Shown in pieces: positions 8,346-15,026 of a stretch of DNA of 41,722 nucleotides. Within the stretch, counting starts at the first letter, position 1, and the number at the start of each line of letters is the position of its first letter. A program made the translations under genes and the position numbers. The notes beneath the pieces were generated by a model. The model saw nothing but the letters and a program-made list of their open reading frames with translations. It was not told the origin of the DNA and searched no databases. The stretch comes from Candidatus Iainarchaeum andersonii SCGC AAA011-E11 (GTDB lineage: Archaea; Iainarchaeota; Iainarchaeia; Iainarchaeales; Iainarchaeaceae), in contig AQRS01000036.1 in assembly GCA_000402355.1 (NCBI GenBank), positions 1-41,722 of the forward strand. The letters are read 5' to 3'.

Positions 8346-9108
8346 GGATTTGTTCCTCCTTTAGTAACTCCCAAATTTTTTTTCTATAGTTAAGGAAACT
8401 TTCAGAATGTCTGAAATCTGGGTTTTCTTTGTGTTTTTTTAGTATTTTAACAACAGATTTTACTCTTGCAGGAGCACTGCTGAGCACGACTATCTTGTCT
8501 GCAAGCACTAATGCCTCATCGATGCTATGTGACACGAATAGCATTGTCTGATTATTCTCTTTGATGATTCTCTGCAGTTCTATTTGTAAAAGTTCTCGTG
8601 ATTGCATGTCAAGTGAACTGAAAGGCTCATCCAATAGCAGTATGTCTGGCTCCATTGCAAGTGCTCTTGCTATAGCGGATTTTTGCTTTGTTCCGCCAGA
8701 CAATTGGCTAGGATAATAATTTGCAAAATCCTGTATTTTTAACATTGCTAAATATTTGTCAACTATATCTGCTTGGCTCGATTTGCATGTTCCTTTGGCT
8801 TTTAGCCCAAACACAATGTTTTCTGAAATTGTTTTCCAGGGAAATAAGTTATGGTCTTGGAATAGGAGTGTTCTTTTCCAATGCGGTTTTTCAATCAGTC
8901 CCCCATTATGCAGTATTTTACCTTTTGTTGGCTGTAACAAGCCGGCTACTATTTGCATAAGAGTAGTCTTTCCACATGCATTTGGCCCTATTAAACAAAT
9001 AGACTCGCCTTCATCCACAGATAAGTTTACATTGTTCAGAATCTGAGTCGCCAAATTTCCGTTCTGAAACTGTTTTGAAATATTTGAAATGACCAGTTTG
9101 CTCTCCAT
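8338..9108 (-). CDS. ABC transporter ATPase (SsuB/TauB type)
   Basis: The ATP-hydrolysing subunit of the importer. From the chosen ATG at 9108 the protein begins MESKLVISNISKQF. Walker A reads GPNACGKTT, the Q-loop is in LLFQDHNLFPW, the signature is LSGGTKQ (variant of LSGGQ), Walker B is ILLLDEPFSSLD, and the switch His is in VSHSIDEAL. An upstream in-frame ATG at 9159 would overlap the permease gene by 38 bases. The start at 9108 is preferred because GAGGT lies about 10 bases before it, overlapping the permease stop. Nitrate/sulfonate/taurine importers carry this ATPase subtype. Confidence 0.9.
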   Translation of the reverse strand: MESKLVISNISKQFQNGNLATQILNNVNLSVDEGESICLIGPNACGKTTLMQIVAGLLQPTKGKILHNGGLIEKPHWKRTLLFQDHNLFPWKTISENIVFGLKAKGTCKSSQADIVDKYLAMLKIQDFANYYPSQLSGGTKQKSAIARALAMEPDILLLDEPFSSLDMQSRELLQIELQRIIKENNQTMLFVSHSIDEALVLADKIVVLSSAPARVKSVVKILKKHKENPDFRHSESFLNYRKKIWELLKEEQIHA

Positions 9109-9121
9109 ACTATTTTCTACC

Positions 9122-9898
9122 TCAGACGGTTTCATTATAATGCGAGAAATTTTTCTCAAAAAGTGAAACTATTCCATTCATACTAAACCCAATCAGGCCT
9201 ATCACTGCCATTCCAACTATCACTTTGTCAACCTGCAACAACAATCGGTTTAGCTCTATGAAATAACCAAGACCTGAAGTTGCGCCCACAAGTTCCGCAG
9301 TAATCACAATCATCCAAGAGATTCCAAGACCTATTTTTAGGCCCGCTACAACTCTCGGAAGAATTGCCGGAATAACGACATCAGAAAGTAGTAGCCTTGT
9401 GTTTGCCCCGAAAACTTTGGCAGTTTGCAAATATTTTACAGGGATCATTTTGATGGCATAATAAGTACTTGTATATACGGGGAAAAATGACCCCAAGGAT
9501 ACCAAGAAAATTGCAGGCTTGTCACCTAAACCAAAGAACAGAATTGCAATAGGAATCCATGCTAAAGGCGGTATTGGCCTCAAGATTTCAATCCATGGAG
9601 TTGCTGCCTTATTGAAAATGCTGATATAAGAAGTCGCACTAGCCGTGATTATTCCAAGAGTTGCCCCTATCAGAAAACCCGATAAAACTCTAAAAACACT
9701 AACATAGATATCTTCAACAAAACTTACATTTTGGAATAAACCTATAAATGAGATAAAAACATCTGAAGGTGGCGGCAGAAAATTCACATTGAGCACGCCA
9801 TAAGAAACTACTGCCTGCCAAACAATCAGGCCGCCAAACAGGCTGGCAAGCCCAACAAAAAGTCCTTTGTAGAATTGGTTAAACGAATTCTGCCCCAT
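9122..9898 (-). CDS. ABC transporter permease (SsuC/TauC type)
   Basis: A 258-residue membrane subunit with about six hydrophobic helices. The first is GLFVGLASLFGGLIVWQAVV. The EAA-type coupling motif occurs around ILPRVVAGLKIGLGISWMIV (residues about 185-204), followed by AELVGATSGLGYFI, a phrase typical of SsuC/TauC permeases. It is the first gene of the operon, divergent from the TrmB-like regulator, and its promoter overlaps the inverted repeat at 9909-9945. Confidence 0.9.
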   Translation of the reverse strand: MGQNSFNQFYKGLFVGLASLFGGLIVWQAVVSYGVLNVNFLPPPSDVFISFIGLFQNVSFVEDIYVSVFRVLSGFLIGATLGIITASATSYISIFNKAATPWIEILRPIPPLAWIPIAILFFGLGDKPAIFLVSLGSFFPVYTSTYYAIKMIPVKYLQTAKVFGANTRLLLSDVVIPAILPRVVAGLKIGLGISWMIVITAELVGATSGLGYFIELNRLLLQVDKVIVGMAVIGLIGFSMNGIVSLFEKNFSHYNETV

Positions 9899-9908
9899 AA
9901 TAATCTTT

Positions 9909-9945
9909 CGACATCGGCATTATTAGTGCCGTGTGGTATCTGTCG
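9909..9945. promoter_or_regulatory. Nested inverted repeat operator between ABC operon and regulator
   Basis: CGGCA (9915-9919) pairs with TGCCG (9927-9931), and CGACA (9909-9913) with TGTCG (9941-9945). On the minus strand the inner loop carries CTAATAAT, a possible TATA element for the permease gene. The regulator gene has its own TATA (TTTTAAAC, about 9952-9959) 28 bases before its ATG. Binding here would cover the importer promoter and neighbour the regulator promoter. Confidence 0.5.
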
Positions 9946-9982
9946 CTACTACTTTTAAACATTATGGACTTCATATTTTAGT

Positions 9983-10708
9983 ATGAGTAAGATTCTTGAG
10001 GAAATAGGGCTATCAAAAAACGAGTCAAAAATCTACTCTTTTTTGTTATCTAGCGGGACAAGTTCCGCAGGAGAGATAATAGACAGAACTAAAACACATA
10101 GAAGAAACACGTATGATGCGCTTTCACGTCTCATAGACAAGGGCCTGGTTTCTGAAACAGTTCAAGAAAATAAGCGGCATTACGAGGCAACAAACCCAGA
10201 ATACTTAGTTTCATTACTACAGGAAAAAGTTGACGTGGCCCAACAGGAACTCCCTTCGTTAATGTCCATGTATGGAAGGTCGAAATCAAGGCAACAAGTG
10301 AAAGTTTTCCAAGGAGTTTCCGGCATGAGGGCCTGTTGGGAAGACATGGTCAGAAACGCAGACTATCTATACCTTCTTGGGGGCACAGGCCTGCAATATG
10401 AATATCTTAAATTTTATACTCCAAAATGGGTCAACGCGCTTAATAATAAAAAAATTGACGTAAAGGTGCTTTGGAACTCTGATGCTAAACACTTGGATTA
10501 TTTTCTCAAAGAATGGGACACAAAAAGCAAAAAATTGCCTTCAAACTTCATAACCAAAACACAAATATTTCTTTACTCAAACAAATCGGCAATAATTATC
10601 TGGTCAAAAGAGCCACTCGCAATCTTAATCGAAAGCACAGAAATAAATGAAGGTTTCAGAAAATACTTCCAATTCCTATGGAGAATATCAAGAAGAATGA
10701 GTCTGTAG
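9983..10708 (+). CDS. TrmB-family transcriptional regulator
   Basis: A 241-residue regulator. Residues about 1-75 form a winged helix-turn-helix: EIGLSKNESKIYSFLLSSG, then SAGEIIDRTKTHRRNTYDAL as the recognition region and GLVSETVQENKRHYEATNP as the wing. The C-terminal part (residues about 105-235) is a sensor-like alpha/beta domain containing LYLLGGTGLQYEYL. It is shorter than sugar-sensing TrmB of Thermococcales and resembles the short TrmB-like group. Its position back to back with the ABC operon, with an inverted repeat between them, indicates that it controls the importer and possibly itself. Transcription is probably leaderless. Confidence 0.85.
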   Translation: MSKILEEIGLSKNESKIYSFLLSSGTSSAGEIIDRTKTHRRNTYDALSRLIDKGLVSETVQENKRHYEATNPEYLVSLLQEKVDVAQQELPSLMSMYGRSKSRQQVKVFQGVSGMRACWEDMVRNADYLYLLGGTGLQYEYLKFYTPKWVNALNNKKIDVKVLWNSDAKHLDYFLKEWDTKSKKLPSNFITKTQIFLYSNKSAIIIWSKEPLAILIESTEINEGFRKYFQFLWRISRRMSL

Positions 10709-10846
10709 CAACTTTTATTGAAACCATTTACTGTTAATTTGGGTACTGTTCATCTCGTTTGGTATCCAAATTTTCTGTCATAATCTTTGGGCACCTCATT
10801 CAAATCTATACCAATTTAAATCATTTATCTTCTAAATAATTCTAAT

Positions 10847-10909
10847 GGCGATGATGAGGTTAACACCATCCGAGCGCAAGCTGTGAAGAAACCAACTCAA
10901 CTCTGAGCC
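10847..10909 (+). ncRNA. C/D box sRNA (module 4)
   Basis: All elements of an archaeal C/D sRNA can be placed. The 5' stem is GGC (10847-10849). Box C is ATGATGA (10851-10857), then a 12-base guide (10858-10869). D' is CCGA (10870-10873). C' is GTGAAGA (10883-10889), then a 13-base guide (10890-10902). Box D is CTGA (10903-10906) and the 3' stem is GCC (10907-10909). Both guide lengths are typical. TATA-like TTTAAAT lies about 30 bases upstream. The RNA should direct 2'-O-methylation of rRNA or tRNA; I could not assign targets. Confidence 0.75.
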
Positions 10910-11075
10910 AATTATCACCAACAATTCTCACTATCGAGCCCAAGCGAAGATAGTACTCGCACCCACAACGAATTTGGCAAAAGAATATTTTGCCCTTTTT
11001 TTCTCCTGCCTAATTCGTTGCAACAGACGAAACTGTTGCTCAACTCTGAGCCGATTGAATTTTTGAAAAAATTAG
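10910..11075. other. Structured intergenic stretch
   Basis: No gene was found here. It contains GGCAAAA/TTTTGCC (10976-10982, 10988-10994) followed by a T-rich run, an enclosing inverted repeat CAACGAATT/AATTCGTTG (10966-10974, 11012-11020), a perfect 7-bp hairpin GCAACAG/CTGTTGC (11020-11026, 11033-11039), and TCAACTCTGAGCC (11040-11052), which repeats the 3' end of the C/D sRNA at 10897-10909. A partial copy of the sRNA is the likely source of the last element. Confidence 0.5.
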
Positions 11076-11766
11076 TCAGATTAATTTTTCAAGTATTTCG
11101 CCGAGTTTGAGCACAACATCCTTTTCTATCGGAGAACTAGATTTTATTGTCACGAAAACGTTCAGCCTCGAATCATCAACGAAAATGAGCCTGTAGAGAG
11201 AGCCGTCCTTGACCGGCTGCTCGAACAAATAGCCCTTGGAACCGATGTCGGATTCCGAAACGCTGTAATTGAAGAGCTGCTGCCGGTACTGGTTCTTCTC
11301 GTCCTCGAGCGCATCCGTAGCGTTCTGCTGGTTGGGCATCTCAGTAATCTTGAAGGTAATTATAGAAACGTTATCCTTTTTCACGAAACAGTTACCAATG
11401 TCGAAAGGGCTGCCGAAACCCGGCGCGCTTTTCGTAAGCATATAATCGGAGCCGATTGCCAAGGCAACCTCGCGCTGTATAACCGTGTGGCCGCAGTCAA
11501 TTGGCGAGGGCACTCTTTCCTGTTCCGTAATTGGGCTTTCGGTCTGCGAACCCTCAGGAATCACGTAACCATCAGAGCCCTGGGCCCCTGAAGCGCCATT
11601 CTGGACAGAACCATCGCCTTGTGCAGAGTTGTCCGCACCAGAACCGTTTTGGGGGGGGCGGAACAACGTTTTGGTTATCCTCCCCTGGCTTGGGGGGCAA
11701 AACATCGGCGCAACCCGAAACAAGAAGAACGATAGCGAGAACGGACACAAGCAAAAGATGTTTCAT
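11076..11766 (-). pseudogene. Lipoprotein gene, frame broken at a C8 tract
   Basis: Read from the ATG at 11766, the protein starts with a signal peptide and lipobox (LVSGCADV) and continues into PGEDNQNVVPPPP. At eight consecutive C residues on the coding strand (11651-11658) the frame must shift by one base. It then continues as a Gly/Ser/Asn linker and a 150-residue folded domain ending in KLGEILEKLI. Seven C residues would restore one open frame of about 229 codons. The domain contains CGHTVIQREVALAIGS and DIGNCFVKKDN and is not recognised. TATA-like TTTTAAA lies about 28 bases before the ATG. The break may be a sequencing error, a mutation, or a slippage switch. Confidence 0.7.
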
Positions 11767-11900
11767 GCTAAGGTTATGATTTAACTCCTTTAAAATTTAT
11801 CTCGGCGTGAAAATAGCGCGAAACGCATTGAGACACGTGTCTCATATAGGGTTTTGTGGCAAGCGCGGCAATTTAAAACATACGAGCCAAAAATATTCCT

Positions 11901-11964
11901 GCCGGATGATGATTCGAGATTACTGAGCGTGAAAAAAATGCTGAGACTGGTTCGAACTGACGGC
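11901..11964 (+). ncRNA. C/D box sRNA, fully canonical
   Basis: Terminal stem GCCG (11901-11904) with CGGC (11961-11964). Box C ATGATGA (11906-11912), 10-base guide (11913-11922), D' CTGA (11923-11926), C' ATGCTGA (11938-11944, one mismatch to consensus), 12-base guide (11945-11956), box D CTGA (11957-11960). TATA-like AATTTAAAAC near 11870-11879 is about 27 bases upstream. The D guide contains GGTTCGAA, complementary to a TTCGAACC sequence such as occurs in tRNA T-arms; an actual target is not proven. The 3' half recurs at 14464. Confidence 0.8.
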
Positions 11965-12004
11965 GCCTGGATATCCGTCTGTTCAAGACTATTTAAGTAA
12001 AAGC

Positions 12005-12190
12005 TTGAACGGAGGGATAGTATGGAGTTTGAGTATAAAGCACCAAGAAGCTTACACAGCAAAAGAATACTATGACTGCGACGAGGCTTGGATAGTGACA
12101 CAATCAAATTTAAGCAGAAACTCGGAAACAATGGCCAACAAACTCAAAGTAAAAATAATAGACAGAGAACAACTCAAAAAAATGATTTAA
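12005..12190 (+). pseudogene. Mrr-type restriction endonuclease C-terminal remnant
   Basis: About 60 codons read WSLSIKHQEAYTAKEYYD, then DEAWIVTQSNLS, ANKLKVKIIDREQLKKMI. This matches the end of PD-(D/E)xK nucleases of the Mrr/restriction type IV-like group: the Lys of IKHQ would be the last catalytic residue, followed by the usual AWIVTxS...A....KVKLIDREEL tail. The N-terminal half of the nuclease, including the first acidic residues, is absent. It overlaps nothing and lacks a sensible start. It is a relic of a defence gene, or of a nuclease from a mobile element. Confidence 0.6.
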
Positions 12191-12284
12191 TTCCCCCCAC
12201 GAAACGCCGAGTTGAAGGAAAAAATGAGGCGAGCTGGAGGAAAAAAAATGGGTTTATAAAACAAGATTCTACCCATTATTTTTG

Positions 12285-12749
12285 GTGAAAAAAATACCGA
12301 ATAACGATTTTGTTCACATAGACAAGGAAATAGATCGCCAATTTTACCTGACTATAGAGGCAGACAAAAGCCTTGAAACAAAAGCCATAGTATTACTCGG
12401 ATTCATCACAATAGGCCTAGGACTACTAGCCAACACAACAATCCAGTCAGCATGGCAACTCGTCGGAGGAACCCTCTTAGTAATATCAGGGTTACTAGCA
12501 ATTCTTAGCCTAACCATAAGACCATTCGATTTAGGGCCAAACCCAGAAGACCTAGTAAATCAACTCAAAAACGGGAACAAAAACATAATTCAAACAATCG
12601 CAAAAGAAAAAGTCAAATCACTCAAAAAAAACCACCAAGAAATGAAAGACAAAGCAAAATTTTTACGATACAGTGTAATAACATTAGGCATAGGAATAGG
12701 AATCACCGTAACAGATTTAATAATAACAAACGCAGGAAATGTCATATAA
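12285..12749 (+). CDS. Small membrane protein, possible SLATT-like or Pycsar-type effector
   Basis: A 154-residue protein if started at GTG 12285; TTG at 12282 is also in frame. TTTATAAA (about 12253-12260) lies 28 bases before the GTG, supporting a leaderless start there. Two adjacent membrane helices (AIVLLGFITIGLGLLANT and LVGGTLLVISGLLAILSLTI) follow a short amphipathic N-terminus. RPFDLGPNPEDLVNQL connects to a basic helix and a final hydrophobic helix (VITLGIGIGITVTDLII). This order recalls the small 2-3 TM SLATT and DUF5706-like membrane effectors of anti-phage systems. The resemblance is by pattern only. It overlaps the next small gene (TAATG), and an Mrr remnant lies upstream. Confidence 0.65.
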   Translation: MKKIPNNDFVHIDKEIDRQFYLTIEADKSLETKAIVLLGFITIGLGLLANTTIQSAWQLVGGTLLVISGLLAILSLTIRPFDLGPNPEDLVNQLKNGNKNIIQTIAKEKVKSLKKNHQEMKDKAKFLRYSVITLGIGIGITVTDLIITNAGNVI

Positions 12750-12925
12750 TGGCTGACAAAAAACCATCAAAAAACCCATACGCAGAATGGGACAAACCAC
12801 AAAACATTAGACACGTAACCATTGAAAAAGCAGATAACCAACCAAGAATAGAGGGCATAAAACTAGTAGAACCAAAAAATGACAAAAACACAATAAAACT
12901 CGTCAAAGACAAAAACCAAAAATAA
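12749..12925 (+). CDS. Small basic protein translationally coupled to the membrane protein
   Basis: A 58-residue protein whose ATG shares bases with the stop codon of the upstream gene (TAATG), a classic coupling arrangement. It begins MADKKPSKNPYAEWDKPQ and ends TIKLVKDKNQK. It is highly charged with no hydrophobic helix. HVTIEKADNQPRIEGIKLVE may form a short beta hairpin. Codon use (many AAA, ATA, CTA) matches its partner. I do not recognise the family. The pairing suggests an accessory or regulatory partner of the membrane protein. Confidence 0.6.
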   Translation: MADKKPSKNPYAEWDKPQNIRHVTIEKADNQPRIEGIKLVEPKNDKNTIKLVKDKNQK

Positions 12926-13010
12926 AAAAAAATCAACACAGCAACGCTCAGCACGCAAAAATCGTTATATTCCCTGCAAATTTACTTCACGAATTGAGCC
13001 GTGATTCTGT

Positions 13011-13224
13011 CTTCGGGGATTACTGCAGCGGAACCAACCACACACTGCCAACAAACGGAGCGGCAAAATATACCGAGGGCCTATCAGTCAAAGACTTCGT
13101 GAAAGTCCTCACTTGGCAAAAAATAACAAAGAAAGGATCGAGGGAAATGATTCGCATAGCCTCAAGGCTGGCGCAAACTGAGGGACTTGATGCGCACAAG
13201 AAGGCTGCTGAAAGTAGAAGTTAG
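13011..13224 (+). pseudogene. C-terminal fragment of a second histidinol dehydrogenase
   Basis: About 70 codons from VFGDYCSGTNHTLPTNGAAK to the stop match the end of the intact hisD at 21490-21712, with many substitutions (for example KYTEGLSVKDFVKVLTWQK here against RYTGGLSVKDFVKILTYQR). Similarity starts abruptly at the Phe codon; the preceding SRDS is unrelated to HisD. The catalytic Rossmann domains are missing, so the fragment cannot be active. The divergence, including at silent positions, argues against a recent duplication. It may be a leftover of an older his operon or an acquired piece. Confidence 0.8.
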
Positions 13225-13298
13225 GCATACTTTTTAGCAGGATTTTGTATGCCTAACTGGTTAGGCACACAGTTTAAAATGAATTTGTATGCCTAACT
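13219..13298. promoter_or_regulatory. Four-copy inverted/direct operator around the fic promoter
   Basis: The 12-mer GTATGCCTAACT occurs at 13247-13258 and 13287-13298, with inverted copies at 13219-13230 (perfect) and 13259-13270 (GGTTAGGCACAC). Sites 2 and 3 form the palindrome TGCCTAAC-TG-GTTAGGCA. The TATA box TTTAAAAT (13273-13280) lies between sites 3 and 4, about 27 bases before the fic ATG. A repressor bound at sites 3 and 4 would block both TBP/TFB and the start site. The same half-site, TTAGGCACACA, is found in the his promoter at 14921-14931. Confidence 0.7.
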
Positions 13299-13302
13299 AT
13301 AT

Positions 13303-14268
13303 ATGGGCGTACGCAAGAAACTGGTTAAGGGAGAACCTTACTACTATCTGTATCTTAACTTTCGCATTCTTGATAAACCAAAAAGTTTCAGTAAATATGT
13401 CGGGGACAAGAAGCCACCAAAGGAAAATCTGCAAAAACTGGAGGACGCATTCAGAAAAGAGCTTGCCGCAAAACTTATTGGCAGGAATTATACAACAGAA
13501 TTCATTTCAAAAGACGACCTCATCAAGGCCGCACTGTTCCGTGACAAATTCTATGAAAAGTACAATTCGATGCCTTCAGTAAAGAGGAGAAAATATGATG
13601 TTGACAGCACAATAATCTTTACATTAACAACTCTTACAACCGAGGATGTTGATGTTAGCCTTAACGATGTTGTGAATGCCTATGAGAAGCAGACAGGCCT
13701 TAGCCAGAGGGAAAAAATAAGCAAAAACATGCTTGATGCAGTTGAATTCATACGCAAAAAAGACAAAGTTGATCCAAAATACCTGCTAAAGCTGCACGGC
13801 ATTGCAATGTCGGAATTTGAAACAAAAACTCCCGGAAAATTCAGGGACAGGCAGGTCTATATACATAAGAGAGACTTGAAAAATCCAGAAGGAATAGAAA
13901 TCGCCTACAGGCCCCCGGAAGCTGGAAAAATATCTGGACTTATTGAAGAATTTGCCGATTGGTACAATAAAACAAACCTAAACCCACTGGAAAAGGCATT
14001 TGTTGCCCATAGCAAGCTCTATAGAATTCACCCTTTCCTTGACGGCAACAAGAGAATATGCCGACTTCTGCTGAACAAAACACTGCTTGATAATGGCTTT
14101 CCATTGCTCAACATTTCAGCAGATAAAGAAGAATACTTTAACAACCTCATGAAAAGCGCTGAAAAAAACAAACCCAAACATTTTGTGGAATTTTCGCTCA
14201 AGCAGTATTTCGCGCAAATAAAGGCATTCCTCAAAGGTTCAAAACCAGACCAACACAGGTATTACTAA
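13303..14268 (+). CDS. fic: Fic family protein
   Basis: A 321-residue protein of the Fic family, which usually transfers AMP from ATP to a Tyr, Ser or Thr hydroxyl of a target protein. The catalytic motif HPFLDGNKRICR (residues 243-254) fits HxFxDGNxRxxR, including the His base, the metal-binding Asp and the GNxR phosphate loop. TLTTED at residues 110-115 fits the (S/T)xxxE inhibitory helix motif in an upstream (class II) position, so self-inhibition by Glu114 is likely and no separate antitoxin is required. The N-terminal 35 residues (GVRKKLVKGEPYYYLYLNFR) form a small beta-rich module seen in several archaeal proteins. Expression is leaderless and tightly surrounded by operator repeats. The gene is AT-rich like its neighbours. 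Confidence 0.88.
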   Translation: MGVRKKLVKGEPYYYLYLNFRILDKPKSFSKYVGDKKPPKENLQKLEDAFRKELAAKLIGRNYTTEFISKDDLIKAALFRDKFYEKYNSMPSVKRRKYDVDSTIIFTLTTLTTEDVDVSLNDVVNAYEKQTGLSQREKISKNMLDAVEFIRKKDKVDPKYLLKLHGIAMSEFETKTPGKFRDRQVYIHKRDLKNPEGIEIAYRPPEAGKISGLIEEFADWYNKTNLNPLEKAFVAHSKLYRIHPFLDGNKRICRLLLNKTLLDNGFPLLNISADKEEYFNNLMKSAEKNKPKHFVEFSLKQYFAQIKAFLKGSKPDQHRYY

Positions 14269-14319
14269 AAAAAACCCTCATTATCTAAGGGAGGTAGAGG
14301 GGAGTACCAATCAATGACA

Positions 14320-14355
14320 TTACAACTACAAAATCACAGAAAAATGTAGTTGTAA
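14320..14355. terminator. Strong 11-bp hairpin downstream of fic
   Basis: TTACAACTACA (14320-14330) pairs perfectly with TGTAGTTGTAA (14345-14355) across a 14-base loop. It lies 50 bases past the fic stop codon. No T-run follows, so it could be an RNA stabiliser or protein site rather than a terminator. Confidence 0.4.
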
Positions 14356-14463
14356 CTATCAACAAGATCCCAGGCAATCGCCTAGAATCAAACCGCAGAG
14401 CAGCGTTTTTATTCTCATCATCGCAAAAATAAATCAAAGCAGCCTGTTTACATCATGCATAGC

Positions 14464-14481
14464 ACTGGTTCGAACTGACGG
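14464..14481 (+). repeat. Second copy of the C/D sRNA 3' half
   Basis: ACTGGTTCGAACTGACGG is identical to 11946-11963, the D guide, box D and 3' stem of the sRNA at 11901-11964. No box C lies upstream here, so this is not a complete sRNA gene. The two copies flank a 2.5-kb segment holding the Mrr remnant, membrane operon, hisD fragment and fic. Confidence 0.75.
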
Positions 14482-14515
14482 TACTATTTAAATTAAAAAA
14501 GGCGCTAATAGTAGC

Positions 14516-14908
14516 GTGACAACGCAGAACATCAAGGTTGATTCCAAAGGCAGGATAATAATCCCAAACTCTTTCAGAGAGGCCCTTGGGATTAAGTACG
14601 GCGAGAACATTGAGGCACACCTCGACAAGGAAAACGAGAGGATACTGCTTTTCCCGATAGAGAAAAAAACCAAGAAAATAGTCCTATTGTTCGGTGATGA
14701 ACCAGGTTCTTTAGCAAAAGCGGCACAAATACTGTCGAAAAACAATGTAGATTTGGTTTACACGGCTTCGAGGAGCCTCAAAAGAAGGAAAGAAGCCGAG
14801 TGGGAAATAATAGCCGACTTCTCAAAAACAAATTTGGAAAAACTGAAGTCGGATTTGAAGAAAGAAAAAAGCATCAAGAGCACCAGGTTTGAAAGCCTCA
14901 AAAAGTAA
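14516..14908 (+). CDS. AbrB/SpoVT-type DNA-binding protein with ACT-like domain
   Basis: A 130-residue regulator. Residues 5-48 (VDSKGRIIIPNSFREALGIKYG, then a short acidic loop and ERILLFPI) are a swapped-hairpin AbrB/MazE DNA-binding domain. Residues about 53-120 (KIVLLFGDEPGSLAKAAQILSKNN onward) have the ligand-binding loop and beta-alpha-beta order of an ACT domain, which in many proteins senses amino acids. GTG at 14516 is about 26 bases after the TATA element TATTTAAATT, so it is leaderless. It stands directly upstream of the his operon in the same direction. It is therefore a good candidate for a histidine- or amino-acid-responsive his regulator; the ligand is inferred from the domain and position. 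Confidence 0.8.
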   Translation: MTTQNIKVDSKGRIIIPNSFREALGIKYGENIEAHLDKENERILLFPIEKKTKKIVLLFGDEPGSLAKAAQILSKNNVDLVYTASRSLKRRKEAEWEIIADFSKTNLEKLKSDLKKEKSIKSTRFESLKK

Positions 14909-14910
14909 CA

Positions 14911-15026
14911 TTTATAAACATTAGGCACACATACATAGTAATGAATCCCACTTTTTTCCCACTGAAACAAAGTGATTTACTTCATAACTGATTCTGATAA
15001 ACGCCAGTGGGCAGAAGGGCGGCTAA
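14911..15026 (+). promoter_or_regulatory. his operon promoter and leader
   Basis: TATA TTTATAAA (14911-14918) is followed by TTAGGCACACA (14921-14931), identical to the fic operator half-site at 13261-13271. The predicted transcription start falls at the ATG at 14941, which opens a 16-codon frame (MNPTFFPLKQSDLLHN). CCCACTG (14958-14964) can pair with CAGTGGG (15005-15011), enclosing most of the leader and ending shortly before the TTG start of the first his gene. A leader-based control is possible; no His-codon run is present. Confidence 0.5.

Noticed and set aside
12285..14268. Fic with the small 58-residue protein as antitoxin
   Set aside because: They are in different transcription units, and Fic carries its own (S/T)xxxE inhibitory motif.
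14330..14424. Minus-strand GCGATGATGA as a further C/D sRNA
   Set aside because: No D', C' or D boxes in the right places and no TATA box upstream on that strand.
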